From Oscillospiraceae bacterium (GTDB lineage Bacteria; Bacillota; Clostridia; Oscillospirales; Ruminococcaceae), in NCBI GenBank assembly GCA_016281125.1, contig JAEEIA010000012.1, forward strand, positions 1 to 37,387: a stretch of DNA of 37,387 nucleotides, given 5' to 3'. A model generated the notes under the pieces. The model searched no databases. It was not told the origin of the DNA and saw only the letters and a list, made by a program, of their open reading frames with translations. The position numbers and the translations under genes are program-made. The first letter of the stretch is position 1. Each line of letters opens with the position of its first letter. Of this stretch, positions 18,801-28,126 are shown piece by piece.

Positions 18801-20033
18801 GCTCATCACATAAGCGGAGTAGCTGATCTTCTGCTCACCCAGCAGCATTGCATGCTGGTCGAATTCCGAGGGATTGTCCGCCGATGCAACCGCCAGCGCA
18901 CGGGTACCTTCCTGCACCAGAACGTTCATCGTGGAAACATCCGGATTATCCGTTGTCTGCCGCGGGCTGACGAGCGTACCGTCCGCACTGTTGCCCGCAC
19001 TGATGCATACCGTAACGCCTGCCGCCTCCGCCGTATTGACCGCATCGCGGAACGGATCCTCCTTGCCGGGCGTTTCCCCGCAGTAGCCCATGCTGAGGTT
19101 GACGGCATCCGCCCGGAGCTTGACCGCATCCTCCAGCGCACCGATGAATTCCGTCACGTCGGAAACATACTGCATCGCCATAAAGACGATCTGTGCATTC
19201 GGCGCGATGCCGGAGAGCGTTCTGCCCTCCGCGTCCTCATAGACATTGCCTGCCGCGATGCCCGCAACATGCGTGCCGTGATACGCGGATTCGCTGGCAT
19301 CACGGACATCCATGGGAATCTGATCTTCATAATCCGCCGCAAACGGGATCTTGTTGCTGCGCCAGACATACTCCGTTCCGATCTGGACATTGAAGCCGAT
19401 ATTGTCTGAGATCGCTTCGACCTGTTCCTGTGTCAGCTTGGTCTGAACATCGTCCGCGAGCGGCGCGAACATCGGATGCTCCAGATCCAGCTCCGAGTCT
19501 ATGATTGCAATGACCTGTCCGTCGCCGCGGCATCCGGTCTGGCTCTGGAACTGCATTGCATTGCTGATGTCCTCCTCAGAAACGGCCTCCGGCACCGCAT
19601 GAACCTTATAGCTCCGCACAACGCTGCGCACCGCCGGGAGCGCCTCTGCATCATCCAGCAGATTTTCCGGCAGCTCGCAGGAAAATGCGTTTGTCAGCAC
19701 GTTGTAGCGATAGCCGACCTCCAGTTCAGGATACCATTCCGTCAGCTGCGCAATGACCGCATCCTGTTCCGCCGCGATTGCAGCGCTTTCTGCGGCAGCC
19801 TCCGGCGTCACAAGCTGCTCCGCTGTCAGCCCGGGCAGAAGCGCATCCGCATCCAGCGTGACAATGACATTGACCGGAGCGCAGCTCTCTGCGGCCGCTG
19901 TGACAATCTCCGCCGCAGGCGATGCGTCCTGTAAGGCGGCAGCAGCTGGGATTCCGTTTGCTGCAAGACTGCTGCAAGCGAGCAGGAGCGCAGTCTGTAC
20001 ACTGATGATTCGTTTGCATAATTGTTTATTCAT
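15807..20033 (-). CDS. Secreted subtilisin-like serine protease with C-terminal dockerin
   Basis: A 1408-residue S8 peptidase of the cell-envelope (lactocepin/C5a peptidase) type. Numbered from the ATG at 20033: signal peptide 1-about 35; an inhibitor-like prodomain to about 165; catalytic Asp179 (IAIIDSELDLEHP), His252 (YHGTHVAG) and Ser573 (SGTSMASPY); a protease-associated insert around 380-500; Ig/fibronectin-like domains after 600; and a type I dockerin in the last about 65 residues (GDTDLSGQLDVADAVLLARY, then DCNHNGTPDNGD). A GTG six codons upstream is also open, but it overlaps the AAAGGG ribosome binding site of the ATG, so the ATG is preferred. The dockerin should attach the enzyme to a cohesin scaffold on the cell surface. 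The catalytic triad is complete. No clear promoter was found. Confidence 0.93.
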   Translation of the reverse strand: MNKQLCKRIISVQTALLLACSSLAANGIPAAAALQDASPAAEIVTAAAESCAPVNVIVTLDADALLPGLTAEQLVTPEAAAESAAIAAEQDAVIAQLTEWYPELEVGYRYNVLTNAFSCELPENLLDDAEALPAVRSVVRSYKVHAVPEAVSEEDISNAMQFQSQTGCRGDGQVIAIIDSELDLEHPMFAPLADDVQTKLTQEQVEAISDNIGFNVQIGTEYVWRSNKIPFAADYEDQIPMDVRDASESAYHGTHVAGIAAGNVYEDAEGRTLSGIAPNAQIVFMAMQYVSDVTEFIGALEDAVKLRADAVNLSMGYCGETPGKEDPFRDAVNTAEAAGVTVCISAGNSADGTLVSPRQTTDNPDVSTMNVLVQEGTRALAVASADNPSEFDQHAMLLGEQKISYSAYVMSISTADTQKLLSDTLKEASYEYEYCGIGDTSDFEGKDLTGKLALVDRGVLSFTEKAVHAQKVGAVGVIVIQNRPDEYFTPVSNADIPIGIVSVENGALLKNAEDKKISFTDELVTVSLPADVSFYTSYGVHNSLELRPDIMGVGGYVESAAYHNSTSVQSGTSMASPYIAGCAMLLNEYLQKHGCTLTGSEKEQYIRNLLMTGAYPYSEAGLYVSPRRQGAGMVSMDRTLGTKVLLTGTEGESKLSLRDKLGDKFTFPVTLRNISDEDVAFKNARLVLTTDDTFYNRETGKYEIDHQQALKCTADLSGLTAIAAGEARTENVTVQLDASQTAALRKIFTNGFFVEGYLLLEGAENNSDISIPLLGFSDDFEAIPIFGEHSGAFVTLTSSNAVTATTSFSDLLFSDAGFLYEIKNARSTIESLQESGDVDLWSDNPDPAVQNYIRLLDEYENKAMNTWGFPERVYISPNHDFLADKPGIRINAQRDCIIQAGALYDAKGNLLTEPYIYNECSERTLQAEWESEYIKQYQNVYVPLEDLSDLPEGDYTYRISAAISKEALENNPQVLDIPVTIDKTAPKLESSVTEQNGRKILKLTATDPMLDSISFFCIGDGKLVSPSGADAPKKIDAKFMPIAGGLYSDCAWYNLHFEDVGAEMKENDKYRNKLLPAAGFLNEESWDPQNWFDQFDYSEFMQTKPDADGKYTLEYDITDLKGYHIAVMDRAYNMSYIDVAPADARPMSVAPGLYQGAYGLYEFGEGTVRYIPFVYLDKTLNCHYEIESDWVTSYLHADADTSKPGKYEGIGGPLTGNPETGYVIDNSNVVGHVGFYQGQGIPVLDKDVLKPTGLKTADGYLAINSYEAENSCVKPLMTELTGCYRIINMTYDVQPDAVVTFTGECCSKDLKQRETVSITLDYKTGIATLPDGSKRDFSDTEKLVHGDTDLSGQLDVADAVLLARYLVEDREAAVQSKGLNAADCNHNGTPDNGDLSLILMAIAKKVEL

Positions 20034-20210
20034 GATTCTCAACCCTTTCACTTTGTATTCGGGAGAGTTGCCTCTCTGTATGGTAAACGGATGGGTGCGC
20101 GATTTGTTGCGTCATATTTGATGATTTGTATGATGTGACAAAAAAGACGACTCTGTTTTGTGCAGCCTGCCGATAGGCGGATCCCGGCGCTGCACCGTGC
20201 CGGTTTTTCA

Positions 20211-20239
20211 TTGACAGTGCGGTCAAATCATGCTATAAT
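20211..20239 (+). promoter_or_regulatory. Consensus promoter of the LRR-dockerin gene
   Basis: TTGACA at 20211-20216, 17 bp, TATAAT at 20234-20239. Both boxes match consensus. It lies about 60 bases before the ATG at 20300. Confidence 0.92.
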
Positions 20240-20299
20240 ACAAGCAGCCGTATCCGATACGGATGACACAAAATACGGACTGTTCGGGAGGTACAATCC

Positions 20300-23200
20300 A
20301 TGAAGCACAGACACAAAAAAACGATGATCATTCTTGCCGCCGCAGCAGCAGCGGCATGCGCCGTTCCGCAGCTTCCGGCGATGCCGGCGCTGTTCCGTCC
20401 GGCGCTCACAGCATCAGCTGCCGAAACCGTCACGGAGGGCGGCATCACATATGCGCTGTATGAGGATCATGCGGTCGTTTACAAGCGGGAACGGGATTCC
20501 GGCCTGACTGCGGTGGAAATCCCCGCGGAGATCAGCGGCCTGCCGGTCACCGAGATCGGCAAAAGTGCATTTGCCGCAGCAGAAGACCTGATTTCCGTCA
20601 GCCTGCCGGACAGCATCACCGTCATCCGGGAATCCGCATTCAGCGGCTGTACCAATATGACGCAATGCAATATTCCTGCCGGTCTGACCGAAATCGAGGC
20701 AGCCGCGTTCAATTACTGCCTGCTGCTTACCGAAGCACAGCTGCCGGAAACGCTGACGGTAATCGGTGACCGCGCTTTTTATCACTGCACCTCGCTGACC
20801 GGCATTCAGCTCCCGGCATCCCTGACCTATCTCGGCGACAGCGCTATGTTCGCCTGTGACGGGCTCACGGAGATCACGATTCCGGTCACACTCACTGAGC
20901 TCGGCCCGAGGGCATTCGCGGAATGCTCCAACATCAAAACCGCTGTCTTTGAGGACGGCATCAAGGTGATCCCGGAATACATTTTCTACTGCTGCTCCTC
21001 CCTGGAAAGCATCAGCATTCCGGAGAGCGTCAGATCCATCGGCAATTATGCCTTCGACGGCTGCAAGAAGCTCACAAGCATCACCTTCCCGGAGGAACTG
21101 GCTGAGCTCGGCGAAAGCGTCGTCCGCGACTGTGCGTCGCTGACCTCGGTGAAGGTGCCGGACAAGATCAGGATCATCCGTCACAGTGCTTTTGAGGGCT
21201 GCACCGGCCTGACGGAGATTCAGCTCCCGCCCGACCTGAAAATGATCGAGAAGGCGGTGTTCCGGAGCTGTGCCTCTCTGACAAGCCTGGAGCTTCCTGC
21301 CGGCGTCACATGGATCGGCGACGGCTGCTTTGAAGCCTGTGTGAATCTCAGAACTGTCAAGCTGCCGGAAAAGATCCGGCGCATCGAGTCCTCGACATTC
21401 CGGCGCTGCACCGTGCTCGAAAAAGTCGAACTGCCGGAAAGCGTCACGGAAATTTCCGCCTATGCGTTCAACGGCTGCAAGGGTCTGACGGAATTCACGC
21501 TGCCGGACAGCATCACCAGCATTGACGACGAAGCATTCTGCTGCTGCTTCAAGCTGGAGAGCATCGTGATCCCGGAGAGCGTCACGGAAATCCGCGCGGC
21601 CGCATTTGCAGGCTGCAAGGCGCTGAAATCCGTCACGCTGCCGGACAGCCTGACGGAAATCCAGATGAACGCGTTCTCCGACTGCGTTGCGCTGGAAAGC
21701 ATTACCCTGCCGAAGAATCTGCCCGTGATCCGGAACAGCTCGTTCTCCGGCTGCACAGGGCTGAAGGAGCTTGTGATTCCTGAGAGCGTCCGGACAATCG
21801 AGGGCGCGGCGTTCAGCGGCTGTTCCGGTCTGGAGAAGATCACGCTGCCCTCCGGTCTGACCGCGATCCCGAAGGAAATGCTCAGCGGATGCACCGCTCT
21901 GAAATCCATCGACCTGCCGGACGGCATTACCCAGATCGGGCCGCGCGCGTTCCTTGACTGCGCTTCCCTGAACGGTATCAAGCTCCCCGCCGGGATTCGC
22001 ATTATTGATAATGCGACTTTTTCCGGCTGCACTGCACTGGAGCGCATTGTGATTCCGGACGGCACAAAAGAGCTCTGCGAAAATGCGTTTTACTGCTGCA
22101 CCGCACTGAAATCGGTTTCTCTGCCGGACACGCTCACCGACATCGACGGCTCCGCATTTCTGTCCTGCACCGTCCTTTCGGATATACAGATTCCCGCTTC
22201 TGTCCGCTTTATCGGCAAGTCCGCATTCCGCGGCTGTGCAATGAAAACAGCTGTCATTCCGGAGAATGTCCGGTTTATCTCCGCAGAAGCATTCATGGAA
22301 TGCACGGCGCTGAACAGCGTCACGATTCCGGACGGCGTTGAATCCATCATGCGGGATGCATTTTACGGCTGCACTTCGCTGAAAGAAGTTAAGATTCCTG
22401 ACAGCGTCACGGTGATAAACGGCGGTGCATTTGCAGGCTGCACATCTCTTGCGAAGATCCGTCTTTCCAACGGGCTCACTGCGCTCGGCAACTCGGTGTT
22501 TTACGGGTGTACCGCGCTGGAAAGCGTTACGCTCCCGGACAGCATCACGCAGCTTGATTCCGGCGCATTTGCAAAATGCAGCGGCCTGAAAACCGTGGCT
22601 TTTCCGGAGCATCTGACCGCAATCGGAAACCACGCGTTTGTGGACTGCACCGGTCTGGAGCATCTTGTGATTCCGAACAGTGTCACTGCCGTTGAGGAAT
22701 CTGCTTTCTCCGGCTGTAAGGGACTGAAAGACATCGTGTTCCCCGGCAGCCTCAGCACGCTGGGAAAATCGGCATTTGAGGGGTGTACTTCCCTGAAAGC
22801 AGTCACGCTGCCCGTCTGCCTGAAGGAACTCGGCGTGACGGTATTCGGCGGATGCAGCAGCCTGGAGCAGGTGACGATTCAGTCGGGCACCGTGTCTGTT
22901 GACGGGGATGCCTTTGACGGATGCGCGGCATTGAAGCGCATCACAATTCCGTCCACCGTGCAGGAGATTGCGGAGGAGGCATTTGCGGACTGCGCTGCCG
23001 GTCTGGTCATCCGCGGATGGGGTGGCTCCTATGCGGAACGCTATGCCGCTGCGCATAATTACCTGTTTGAAGCAATCGGCACGGCGGAGGAGGAACAGGC
23101 ACGCGGCTCCGGCGATACGAACTGTGACGGCGTGATTGACATTTCTGATGCCGTTCTGATCTGCCGGTATGCGGTCGCGGACAGCGAGGTGCAGATGACC

Positions 23201-23311
23201 GACGCAGGCAGACTGAATGCGGACGTCACGCGGGACGGCGTCATTGACTTGTACGATTCCGAAAAGCTGCTGCTGTTTATCGCAAAGAAAATCATGCAGA
23301 TGCACAACTGA
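20300..23311 (+). CDS. BspA-type leucine-rich repeat surface protein with dockerin
   Basis: A 1003-residue secreted protein. After a signal peptide (residues 1-about 43), residues about 50-900 are roughly 35 LRR_5/BspA repeats of about 23 residues, with the pattern xSVTLPDSLTEIxxxAFxGCTxL. Such repeats form an elongated solenoid used for binding proteins or surfaces. The last about 65 residues are a type I dockerin (GDTNCDGVIDISDAVLICRY, then DVTRDGVIDLYDSEKLL), which should tie the protein to a cohesin scaffold. The repeats differ in DNA sequence, so there has been no recent array expansion. A good CGGGAGGT ribosome binding site precedes the ATG. The partner of the solenoid is unknown. Confidence 0.95.
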   Translation: MKHRHKKTMIILAAAAAAACAVPQLPAMPALFRPALTASAAETVTEGGITYALYEDHAVVYKRERDSGLTAVEIPAEISGLPVTEIGKSAFAAAEDLISVSLPDSITVIRESAFSGCTNMTQCNIPAGLTEIEAAAFNYCLLLTEAQLPETLTVIGDRAFYHCTSLTGIQLPASLTYLGDSAMFACDGLTEITIPVTLTELGPRAFAECSNIKTAVFEDGIKVIPEYIFYCCSSLESISIPESVRSIGNYAFDGCKKLTSITFPEELAELGESVVRDCASLTSVKVPDKIRIIRHSAFEGCTGLTEIQLPPDLKMIEKAVFRSCASLTSLELPAGVTWIGDGCFEACVNLRTVKLPEKIRRIESSTFRRCTVLEKVELPESVTEISAYAFNGCKGLTEFTLPDSITSIDDEAFCCCFKLESIVIPESVTEIRAAAFAGCKALKSVTLPDSLTEIQMNAFSDCVALESITLPKNLPVIRNSSFSGCTGLKELVIPESVRTIEGAAFSGCSGLEKITLPSGLTAIPKEMLSGCTALKSIDLPDGITQIGPRAFLDCASLNGIKLPAGIRIIDNATFSGCTALERIVIPDGTKELCENAFYCCTALKSVSLPDTLTDIDGSAFLSCTVLSDIQIPASVRFIGKSAFRGCAMKTAVIPENVRFISAEAFMECTALNSVTIPDGVESIMRDAFYGCTSLKEVKIPDSVTVINGGAFAGCTSLAKIRLSNGLTALGNSVFYGCTALESVTLPDSITQLDSGAFAKCSGLKTVAFPEHLTAIGNHAFVDCTGLEHLVIPNSVTAVEESAFSGCKGLKDIVFPGSLSTLGKSAFEGCTSLKAVTLPVCLKELGVTVFGGCSSLEQVTIQSGTVSVDGDAFDGCAALKRITIPSTVQEIAEEAFADCAAGLVIRGWGGSYAERYAAAHNYLFEAIGTAEEEQARGSGDTNCDGVIDISDAVLICRYAVADSEVQMTDAGRLNADVTRDGVIDLYDSEKLLLFIAKKIMQMHN

Positions 23312-23354
23312 TTTCGCAACCTGTTTTTGAATCATTGCTGAACTGGAGGCACTT

Positions 23355-23666
23355 ATGCAGAAAACCATGCTTTATATCCGTACATTACTTGAAAACACCT
23401 TTCTTTGGCTCGGCGGCATCGCTGCCTTTCTGCTCGGAACCTATTTCTTCTATGACACCTTTGAAAGAGCGTTCGGCGTCCGGTACAGCTTTGTGTTTTA
23501 TTCAATTCTGACGCTGCTGGTCGGCGCGCTGATGATCTGGGTGCTGACAGCGCGCAGAAAATCGCTCGGCACACAGATTTCGACTGCTGTATACATCCTG
23601 CTGAACCTGATCCCGATCATCGCAATCGGTGCGCTGATCCTGATGTGGATTTCCAGCCTCGACTGA
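23355..23666 (+). CDS. Small three-helix membrane protein
   Basis: A 103-residue integral membrane protein with three hydrophobic helices (about residues 15-32, 43-64 and 76-99), a short basic loop TARRKS between the second and third helix, and no motif I recognise. It starts 43 bases after the LRR protein with CTGGAGGC as ribosome binding site, and no terminator separates the two, so it may be co-transcribed. A stem-loop region follows. Its role is unknown; possibilities include an accessory factor for export of the large upstream protein, but nothing in the sequence proves it. Confidence 0.75.
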   Translation: MQKTMLYIRTLLENTFLWLGGIAAFLLGTYFFYDTFERAFGVRYSFVFYSILTLLVGALMIWVLTARRKSLGTQISTAVYILLNLIPIIAIGALILMWISSLD

Positions 23667-23720
23667 TCTCATCTTGCAGTGAATTGCATATTTTGCATAT
23701 CATTATAACGAAATAGCGGC

Positions 23721-23811
23721 GGCTTCCGGGTGCTGACGGCATCCGACGGAAGCCATCGCGATACGGAACAGAGCCCGCGGCAGATATGTGCCCGGGCTCT
23801 GTTTCCGTTTT
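23721..23811 (+). terminator. Tandem hairpins ending the LRR transcript
   Basis: A first stem GGCTTCC/GGAAGCC at 23721-23727 and 23748-23754, then CAGAGCCCG/CGGGCTCTG at 23769-23777 and 23793-23801 followed by TTTCCGTTTT. Confidence 0.7.
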
Positions 23812-23941
23812 CGGCGTGCGGCGCGAAAAAGCCGCGTTTTCGTACATTTTGAGAAGTGATTTTCCGTCTATCAATAATATCCAAAATAAACTAACCCTGC
23901 CCGTCAAATTGCACGGAACGGAACTATCAGTTTCGTACACA

Positions 23942-23971
23942 TTGACAACACACGGTTCCTTGTGCTAAAAT
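23942..23971 (+). promoter_or_regulatory. Promoter of the three-gene surface operon
   Basis: TTGACA at 23942-23947, an 18-bp spacer, and TAAAAT at 23966-23971. Transcription would start near 23979. Confidence 0.7.
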
Positions 23972-23978
23972 TGTGATG

Positions 23979-24154
23979 ATTTTGCATCGGGCTTCTTGAA
24001 TGATCTTGCAGAAGATCGGATTGGGTGCCCGTGGGTGGAAAGGCGGTGCGGACAGTATGGATCGGGGAAGCTGACAGCAGTCATCGGATGCGGCCTTGCA
24101 TCACGAATCTGAACAAGGGGAAAACTTTAGATTGACTGCGAAAAGGAGAAAAGA
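23979..24154 (+). promoter_or_regulatory. Long, possibly structured 5' leader
   Basis: About 175 untranslated bases before the ATG, long for this window. Local stems include GATCTT-gcag-AAGATC near 24002-24017 and GATGC-ggcctt-GCATC near 24087-24102, with a G-rich segment between them. I could not match a known riboswitch family. The ribosome binding site is AAAAGGAGA close to the ATG. Confidence 0.35.
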
Positions 24155-27100
24155 ATGAAACAGCGTTTGAAACGGAATCTCTCATTGATCACGTCGCTTC
24201 TGACGGCGATGAGCTCTGTGACGGCATTGCAGGGTGCGCTTCCTGCGAATGCGGACAGCAGCAAAACCTATGTCTGTGACGGCTTTGACATTGACTACAA
24301 TGTCACCGGCCACTGGACAGGCGGCTATCAGGTTATGCTCACAGTTACGAATACCGGTACGGAAACGATGGAAAACTGGTCGCTTCTGTTTGACTGCGAA
24401 TCACCGATCTTCTATGCATGGAATGCAGAGCTCGGTGACCGCAAAGGGGATTATGTGGTCGCATCTTCGATGCGCTACAATCATGACATTGCGCCGGGCG
24501 AAAGCACTGTATTCGGTTTTTCGGCCGTGGGTGAGCCGTGTTATCCGGAGGGCTTTGTTTATGTATCCGGCCCGGAAACGGTCAGAGCGGAAGACTACAC
24601 TGTGTCCTATGAGGTCATGCAGACTGTCGGCACGGTGCAGTATCTCAACGTGACCGTTGCCAATGAATCGAATACTGCCATCGAAAACTGGAAGCTGGAC
24701 TTTGAATATCCCTGCACCGTCACGAATGCCTGGAATGCCAGAGTGCTCTCGGAGGAGGGCAATCTGCACCGGATCGGCTATGCGGAAAACGCGTACATTG
24801 ATCCTGCATCCTCTGTGACCTTCGGCATGACCGTGGACACGGAAAATCCGGACGGTCTGTTTGATAACTGCACCCTGACACAGGTGCGCAAATATAATAC
24901 CGCACAGCTCGGCCTGCCGATGCGCAAAACCGTCGAGGATGAGCTAGGCGACAAATACCGCATCACATGGCAGTCGGATTCCGACGAGCTGCCGGTCGTT
25001 TCTGCTTATCCGGAATCGCTGGAGGAGCTGATCCATCCGGAGATCCGGTATTCGGTTTCGCAGCTCGGCGTCATTCAGTTCACGATGCCGCCGCTCAAGG
25101 GCAGCGCAATCGTGGAAACAACCTTTGCGGAAAAGCCGGATATGCTCATGCAGCTGGACGAAAGACGCCATATGCTCAAGATGCTGCCGTTCCAGGCAAC
25201 AGAGGACGGCTGCACGTTCCGTCTGACCGGCAGTGCGGTGGTCGTTCCGCTGAAAATGGTTCCGAGGACAACCGCTGCGCCCGTCGAAACAACCGTTCCG
25301 GCTGCTGAAACGACGGCTGCCCCGGCGATTGAAACGACAGCTGCTCCGGCTGCTGAAACGACCGCAGAGGTCGTGACGGAAACGGCAGCAGCAACGGAAC
25401 TGACCTCCGCGGCACCGGCGGAAACCACGGTTCTGACGACAGAAACAACAGCTGCCGTCACCGCTGACGAAGCGGATTCCGACACAGATGCTGCTGGACA
25501 TCCGCAGTATCTGACCGCAGACCGCAGCTACCATTCCGGCAATGACCGGGATGCAAGCTCGACCGTGACAAAGTGGTTCAAGATTCTCTCGAACAGCGGC
25601 GGCTCTTTCACAGTAGACGTTTCCGAAATGAAAAGGGATATCGAAGATCTTTGGGCCGGCTGTCCGCTTTCTCTGACTGCGCATATCTCCCAGGGCGGCA
25701 CCAGCCGGTCGGTTGATGTGCAGCCAGACGGTACATTCTCGTACAGCGGCGCCAATCCCGGCCTTGTGAAGGTCGAAATACAGACCAACTGGGAGCTGGA
25801 AGGTGAGGTTTATCCCGGTGATTATTGCTGGGAACAGAATATTTATGTTCACCAGTCTTCCTCGCTCTCGGCCACGGATCAGAATGCGCTGCTGAGAAAA
25901 TATGCGCCGATCGTCATGTATGCAGATGAAGAAGAGTATGCACCGATGAGCCTGGACGGCATTTTTAACGCAATCCAGAATCAGACCTCGATTGATGAGC
26001 TGTTCTTCAGCACGACATTCGGCATGGAGGAAGTGCCGGTTGCGGATCTGCCGGAGTTTATGGCATACAACGGCAACTCAGATTATTTGCTGGACTGGAA
26101 TGACGATCTGTTCAACAGCGGCAGTCATTCTTTCAGGGAGATTAAGGGCAGCTTCTCGAATGCGTATGTCTATCAGTATTATCAGGAGGACAGCAGCTAT
26201 ATCTATCTGAACTACTATTTCCTCTACGGCTTTGACAACAAGAACGGCCCGTTCGGCGATCATAACCTTGACCGCGAAAGCATGTTTGTTGTGCTGAACA
26301 AGAGTACGAAAGACCCGCTTTACGTGGTAACAGGCGGTCATCTTCCGTCCTCCGATATTCAATATGACAACGGATTCAGCTGGTCAAATGAACTGGTCAA
26401 GGTTGATTATGAAAAGGCAGTTTCACCGTATTCCGAAGGACATCCGATTATCAGTGTTGAGAAGTGCCAGCACTGCACGGTGCCGGTGCCGGGCAAATAC
26501 ACGGTGACAACCGGCAACCTTCCGCCACAGTCGAATCCCGCCGGTATGCGGAGTGACATTGAAAGCAGCGGCACGCTGAACCTGAGCGGGAAAAAGGTCA
26601 TCTTCCCGTCGAATTTCCGTTCCGCTGAGAGCGCACTGAATCATTATACCTCTCTGGAACTGAAAGTCGATAAAATGTACGGAAACAATATCCTGAATTT
26701 CAGCGGCGACTGGGTGGATATGCTGGGAACCGACAATGAAAACTTCCCGCCGTTTCTTGACCGCGATTATGACAAAACAGCAAAATACAGCGGACTTTCG
26801 GAACTGGATCCTGATGCATACACAAAGCAGATGGAAACCAGACGCACTGAGGAACAGTTCTGCAAGGGATATCTGTTCACACTGACCTCTGTTCAGGATT
26901 TCACATATGCTTCCACAGGCAGCGGCGGTTACGATCTGACGTGGGAGCCGATCGAGGGTGCGGCCGGGTATGAGCTCAAGCACACCATCTCCGGCGGCAA
27001 TACGGAAACCATTACCCTTACCGGCGGTTCCCGGAGCTCGTATCAGGACAATTCGGCCATCAACACCACGTTCCGCATCAGAGCTTTCTATGACGTGGAC

Positions 27101-28081
27101 AGAACGAAGTACGATGGTACCGGCAGCTTCCGCGTTTACAACCAGTATGCAACTGCGAGCGTATCGGATGACATCGGCACCGTGCTCGTGACCGTGCGTG
27201 ATGCGGATACCAATGCGGTGCTGTCCGGCGTCCGCGTGTATCTGGACAACACCTATGTCGGTACGACAAGCGGCGGCAGCTATGCAGTCAGCGTTTCCGC
27301 CGATACCACCCACACAATCCGCACCGAAAAGACCGGCTATCTGTCGGTTGAGTACCGCGAGATCACCGTGGAGGGCGGCGAAACCGTTTCGCTGGATACG
27401 CTGATGCAGGTTCCGTACAATGCCGATGCCCCGACGGGCAATGCCTCCCTGACCATCAAGGACGCGCAGACCGGCAATGTCATGCCGGGTGTGGCGTTCG
27501 TCATCCGCAAGGGCATGAACACGACGACCGGCACCGCACTGACCACCGCAACCTCCAACGCAAGCGGCGTGGTATCCCTGACCGGTCTGGATGCAGGCAA
27601 CTATACCGGTGTGATTGAGGAAACCGGCTATATCAAGACCGTATTCAACTTCACGGTTATCGGCGGCAGGAGCAAGAGCTATGAGGTGCATGTCAGCCCG
27701 ATCCTCAGCGGCCAGCAGATCCGCTTTGTTCTGAGCTGGGGCGCAAATCCGAGAGATCTGGATTCCCACATCACCGGCAACAACATCCATGTGTATTACC
27801 GGACACCGGTCGCACAGGGCATCAACCTTGACGTGGACGATGTGGACGGCTACGGACCGGAAACCGTCACGGTCAATCTGGGCGTGGCGCCGGAGGGCAC
27901 TTACAGCTACTATGTCCACCGTTACGCAGGCAGCGGAACAATCCGGAATTCCGGCGCAACGGTCAAGGTCTACCGCGGCAGCACGCTGATTAAGCGGTAT
28001 TCCGCAGAGCAGGCGGAGTCCGGCGATATCTGGCGCGTCTGCACCGTCAACACCAGAACCGGCGTCGTGGCCGACTGGTAA
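24155..28081 (+). CDS. Large secreted multidomain protein with CBM-like, Vps62-like and YfaP-like domains
   Basis: A 1308-residue exported protein. Signal peptide 1-about 33. Residues about 36-140 and 147-245 are two related beta-sandwich modules resembling family 2-type cellulose-binding domains (VMLTVTNTGTETMENWSLLF; LNVTVANESNTAIENWKLDF). A Thr/Ala linker follows at about 371-440. Residues about 575-900 resemble the Vps62 fold (KYAPIVMYADEEEYAPMSLD, then YYFLYGFDNKNGPFGDHN). Next come a fibronectin-like domain (about 910-1000), two PEGA/carboxypeptidase-regulatory-like domains (about 1005-1090 and 1095-1180) and a C-terminal YfaP/DUF2135-like domain (LSWGANPRDLDSHI, VDGYGPETVTV). There is no dockerin. 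First gene of a probable operon; the next gene starts 45 bases later. Role inferred: binding and perhaps processing of polysaccharide or surface ligands. Confidence 0.8.
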   Translation: MKQRLKRNLSLITSLLTAMSSVTALQGALPANADSSKTYVCDGFDIDYNVTGHWTGGYQVMLTVTNTGTETMENWSLLFDCESPIFYAWNAELGDRKGDYVVASSMRYNHDIAPGESTVFGFSAVGEPCYPEGFVYVSGPETVRAEDYTVSYEVMQTVGTVQYLNVTVANESNTAIENWKLDFEYPCTVTNAWNARVLSEEGNLHRIGYAENAYIDPASSVTFGMTVDTENPDGLFDNCTLTQVRKYNTAQLGLPMRKTVEDELGDKYRITWQSDSDELPVVSAYPESLEELIHPEIRYSVSQLGVIQFTMPPLKGSAIVETTFAEKPDMLMQLDERRHMLKMLPFQATEDGCTFRLTGSAVVVPLKMVPRTTAAPVETTVPAAETTAAPAIETTAAPAAETTAEVVTETAAATELTSAAPAETTVLTTETTAAVTADEADSDTDAAGHPQYLTADRSYHSGNDRDASSTVTKWFKILSNSGGSFTVDVSEMKRDIEDLWAGCPLSLTAHISQGGTSRSVDVQPDGTFSYSGANPGLVKVEIQTNWELEGEVYPGDYCWEQNIYVHQSSSLSATDQNALLRKYAPIVMYADEEEYAPMSLDGIFNAIQNQTSIDELFFSTTFGMEEVPVADLPEFMAYNGNSDYLLDWNDDLFNSGSHSFREIKGSFSNAYVYQYYQEDSSYIYLNYYFLYGFDNKNGPFGDHNLDRESMFVVLNKSTKDPLYVVTGGHLPSSDIQYDNGFSWSNELVKVDYEKAVSPYSEGHPIISVEKCQHCTVPVPGKYTVTTGNLPPQSNPAGMRSDIESSGTLNLSGKKVIFPSNFRSAESALNHYTSLELKVDKMYGNNILNFSGDWVDMLGTDNENFPPFLDRDYDKTAKYSGLSELDPDAYTKQMETRRTEEQFCKGYLFTLTSVQDFTYASTGSGGYDLTWEPIEGAAGYELKHTISGGNTETITLTGGSRSSYQDNSAINTTFRIRAFYDVDRTKYDGTGSFRVYNQYATASVSDDIGTVLVTVRDADTNAVLSGVRVYLDNTYVGTTSGGSYAVSVSADTTHTIRTEKTGYLSVEYREITVEGGETVSLDTLMQVPYNADAPTGNASLTIKDAQTGNVMPGVAFVIRKGMNTTTGTALTTATSNASGVVSLTGLDAGNYTGVIEETGYIKTVFNFTVIGGRSKSYEVHVSPILSGQQIRFVLSWGANPRDLDSHITGNNIHVYYRTPVAQGINLDVDDVDGYGPETVTVNLGVAPEGTYSYYVHRYAGSGTIRNSGATVKVYRGSTLIKRYSAEQAESGDIWRVCTVNTRTGVVADW

Positions 28082-28126
28082 GCAGCTCCTCACGAAATAA
28101 ACATCATATTTTTACGGAGAATCAAC

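Noticed and set aside
20414-23368. 984-codon - strand frame opposite the LRR gene
   Set aside because: It mirrors the periodic LRR codons on the other strand, has no ribosome binding site or signal and matches no family; a shadow frame.
26423-28093. 556-codon - strand frame opposite the multidomain protein
   Set aside because: Composition is that of an antisense shadow (His/Ile/Val/Gly/Ala-rich without domains), and the + strand gene is well supported.
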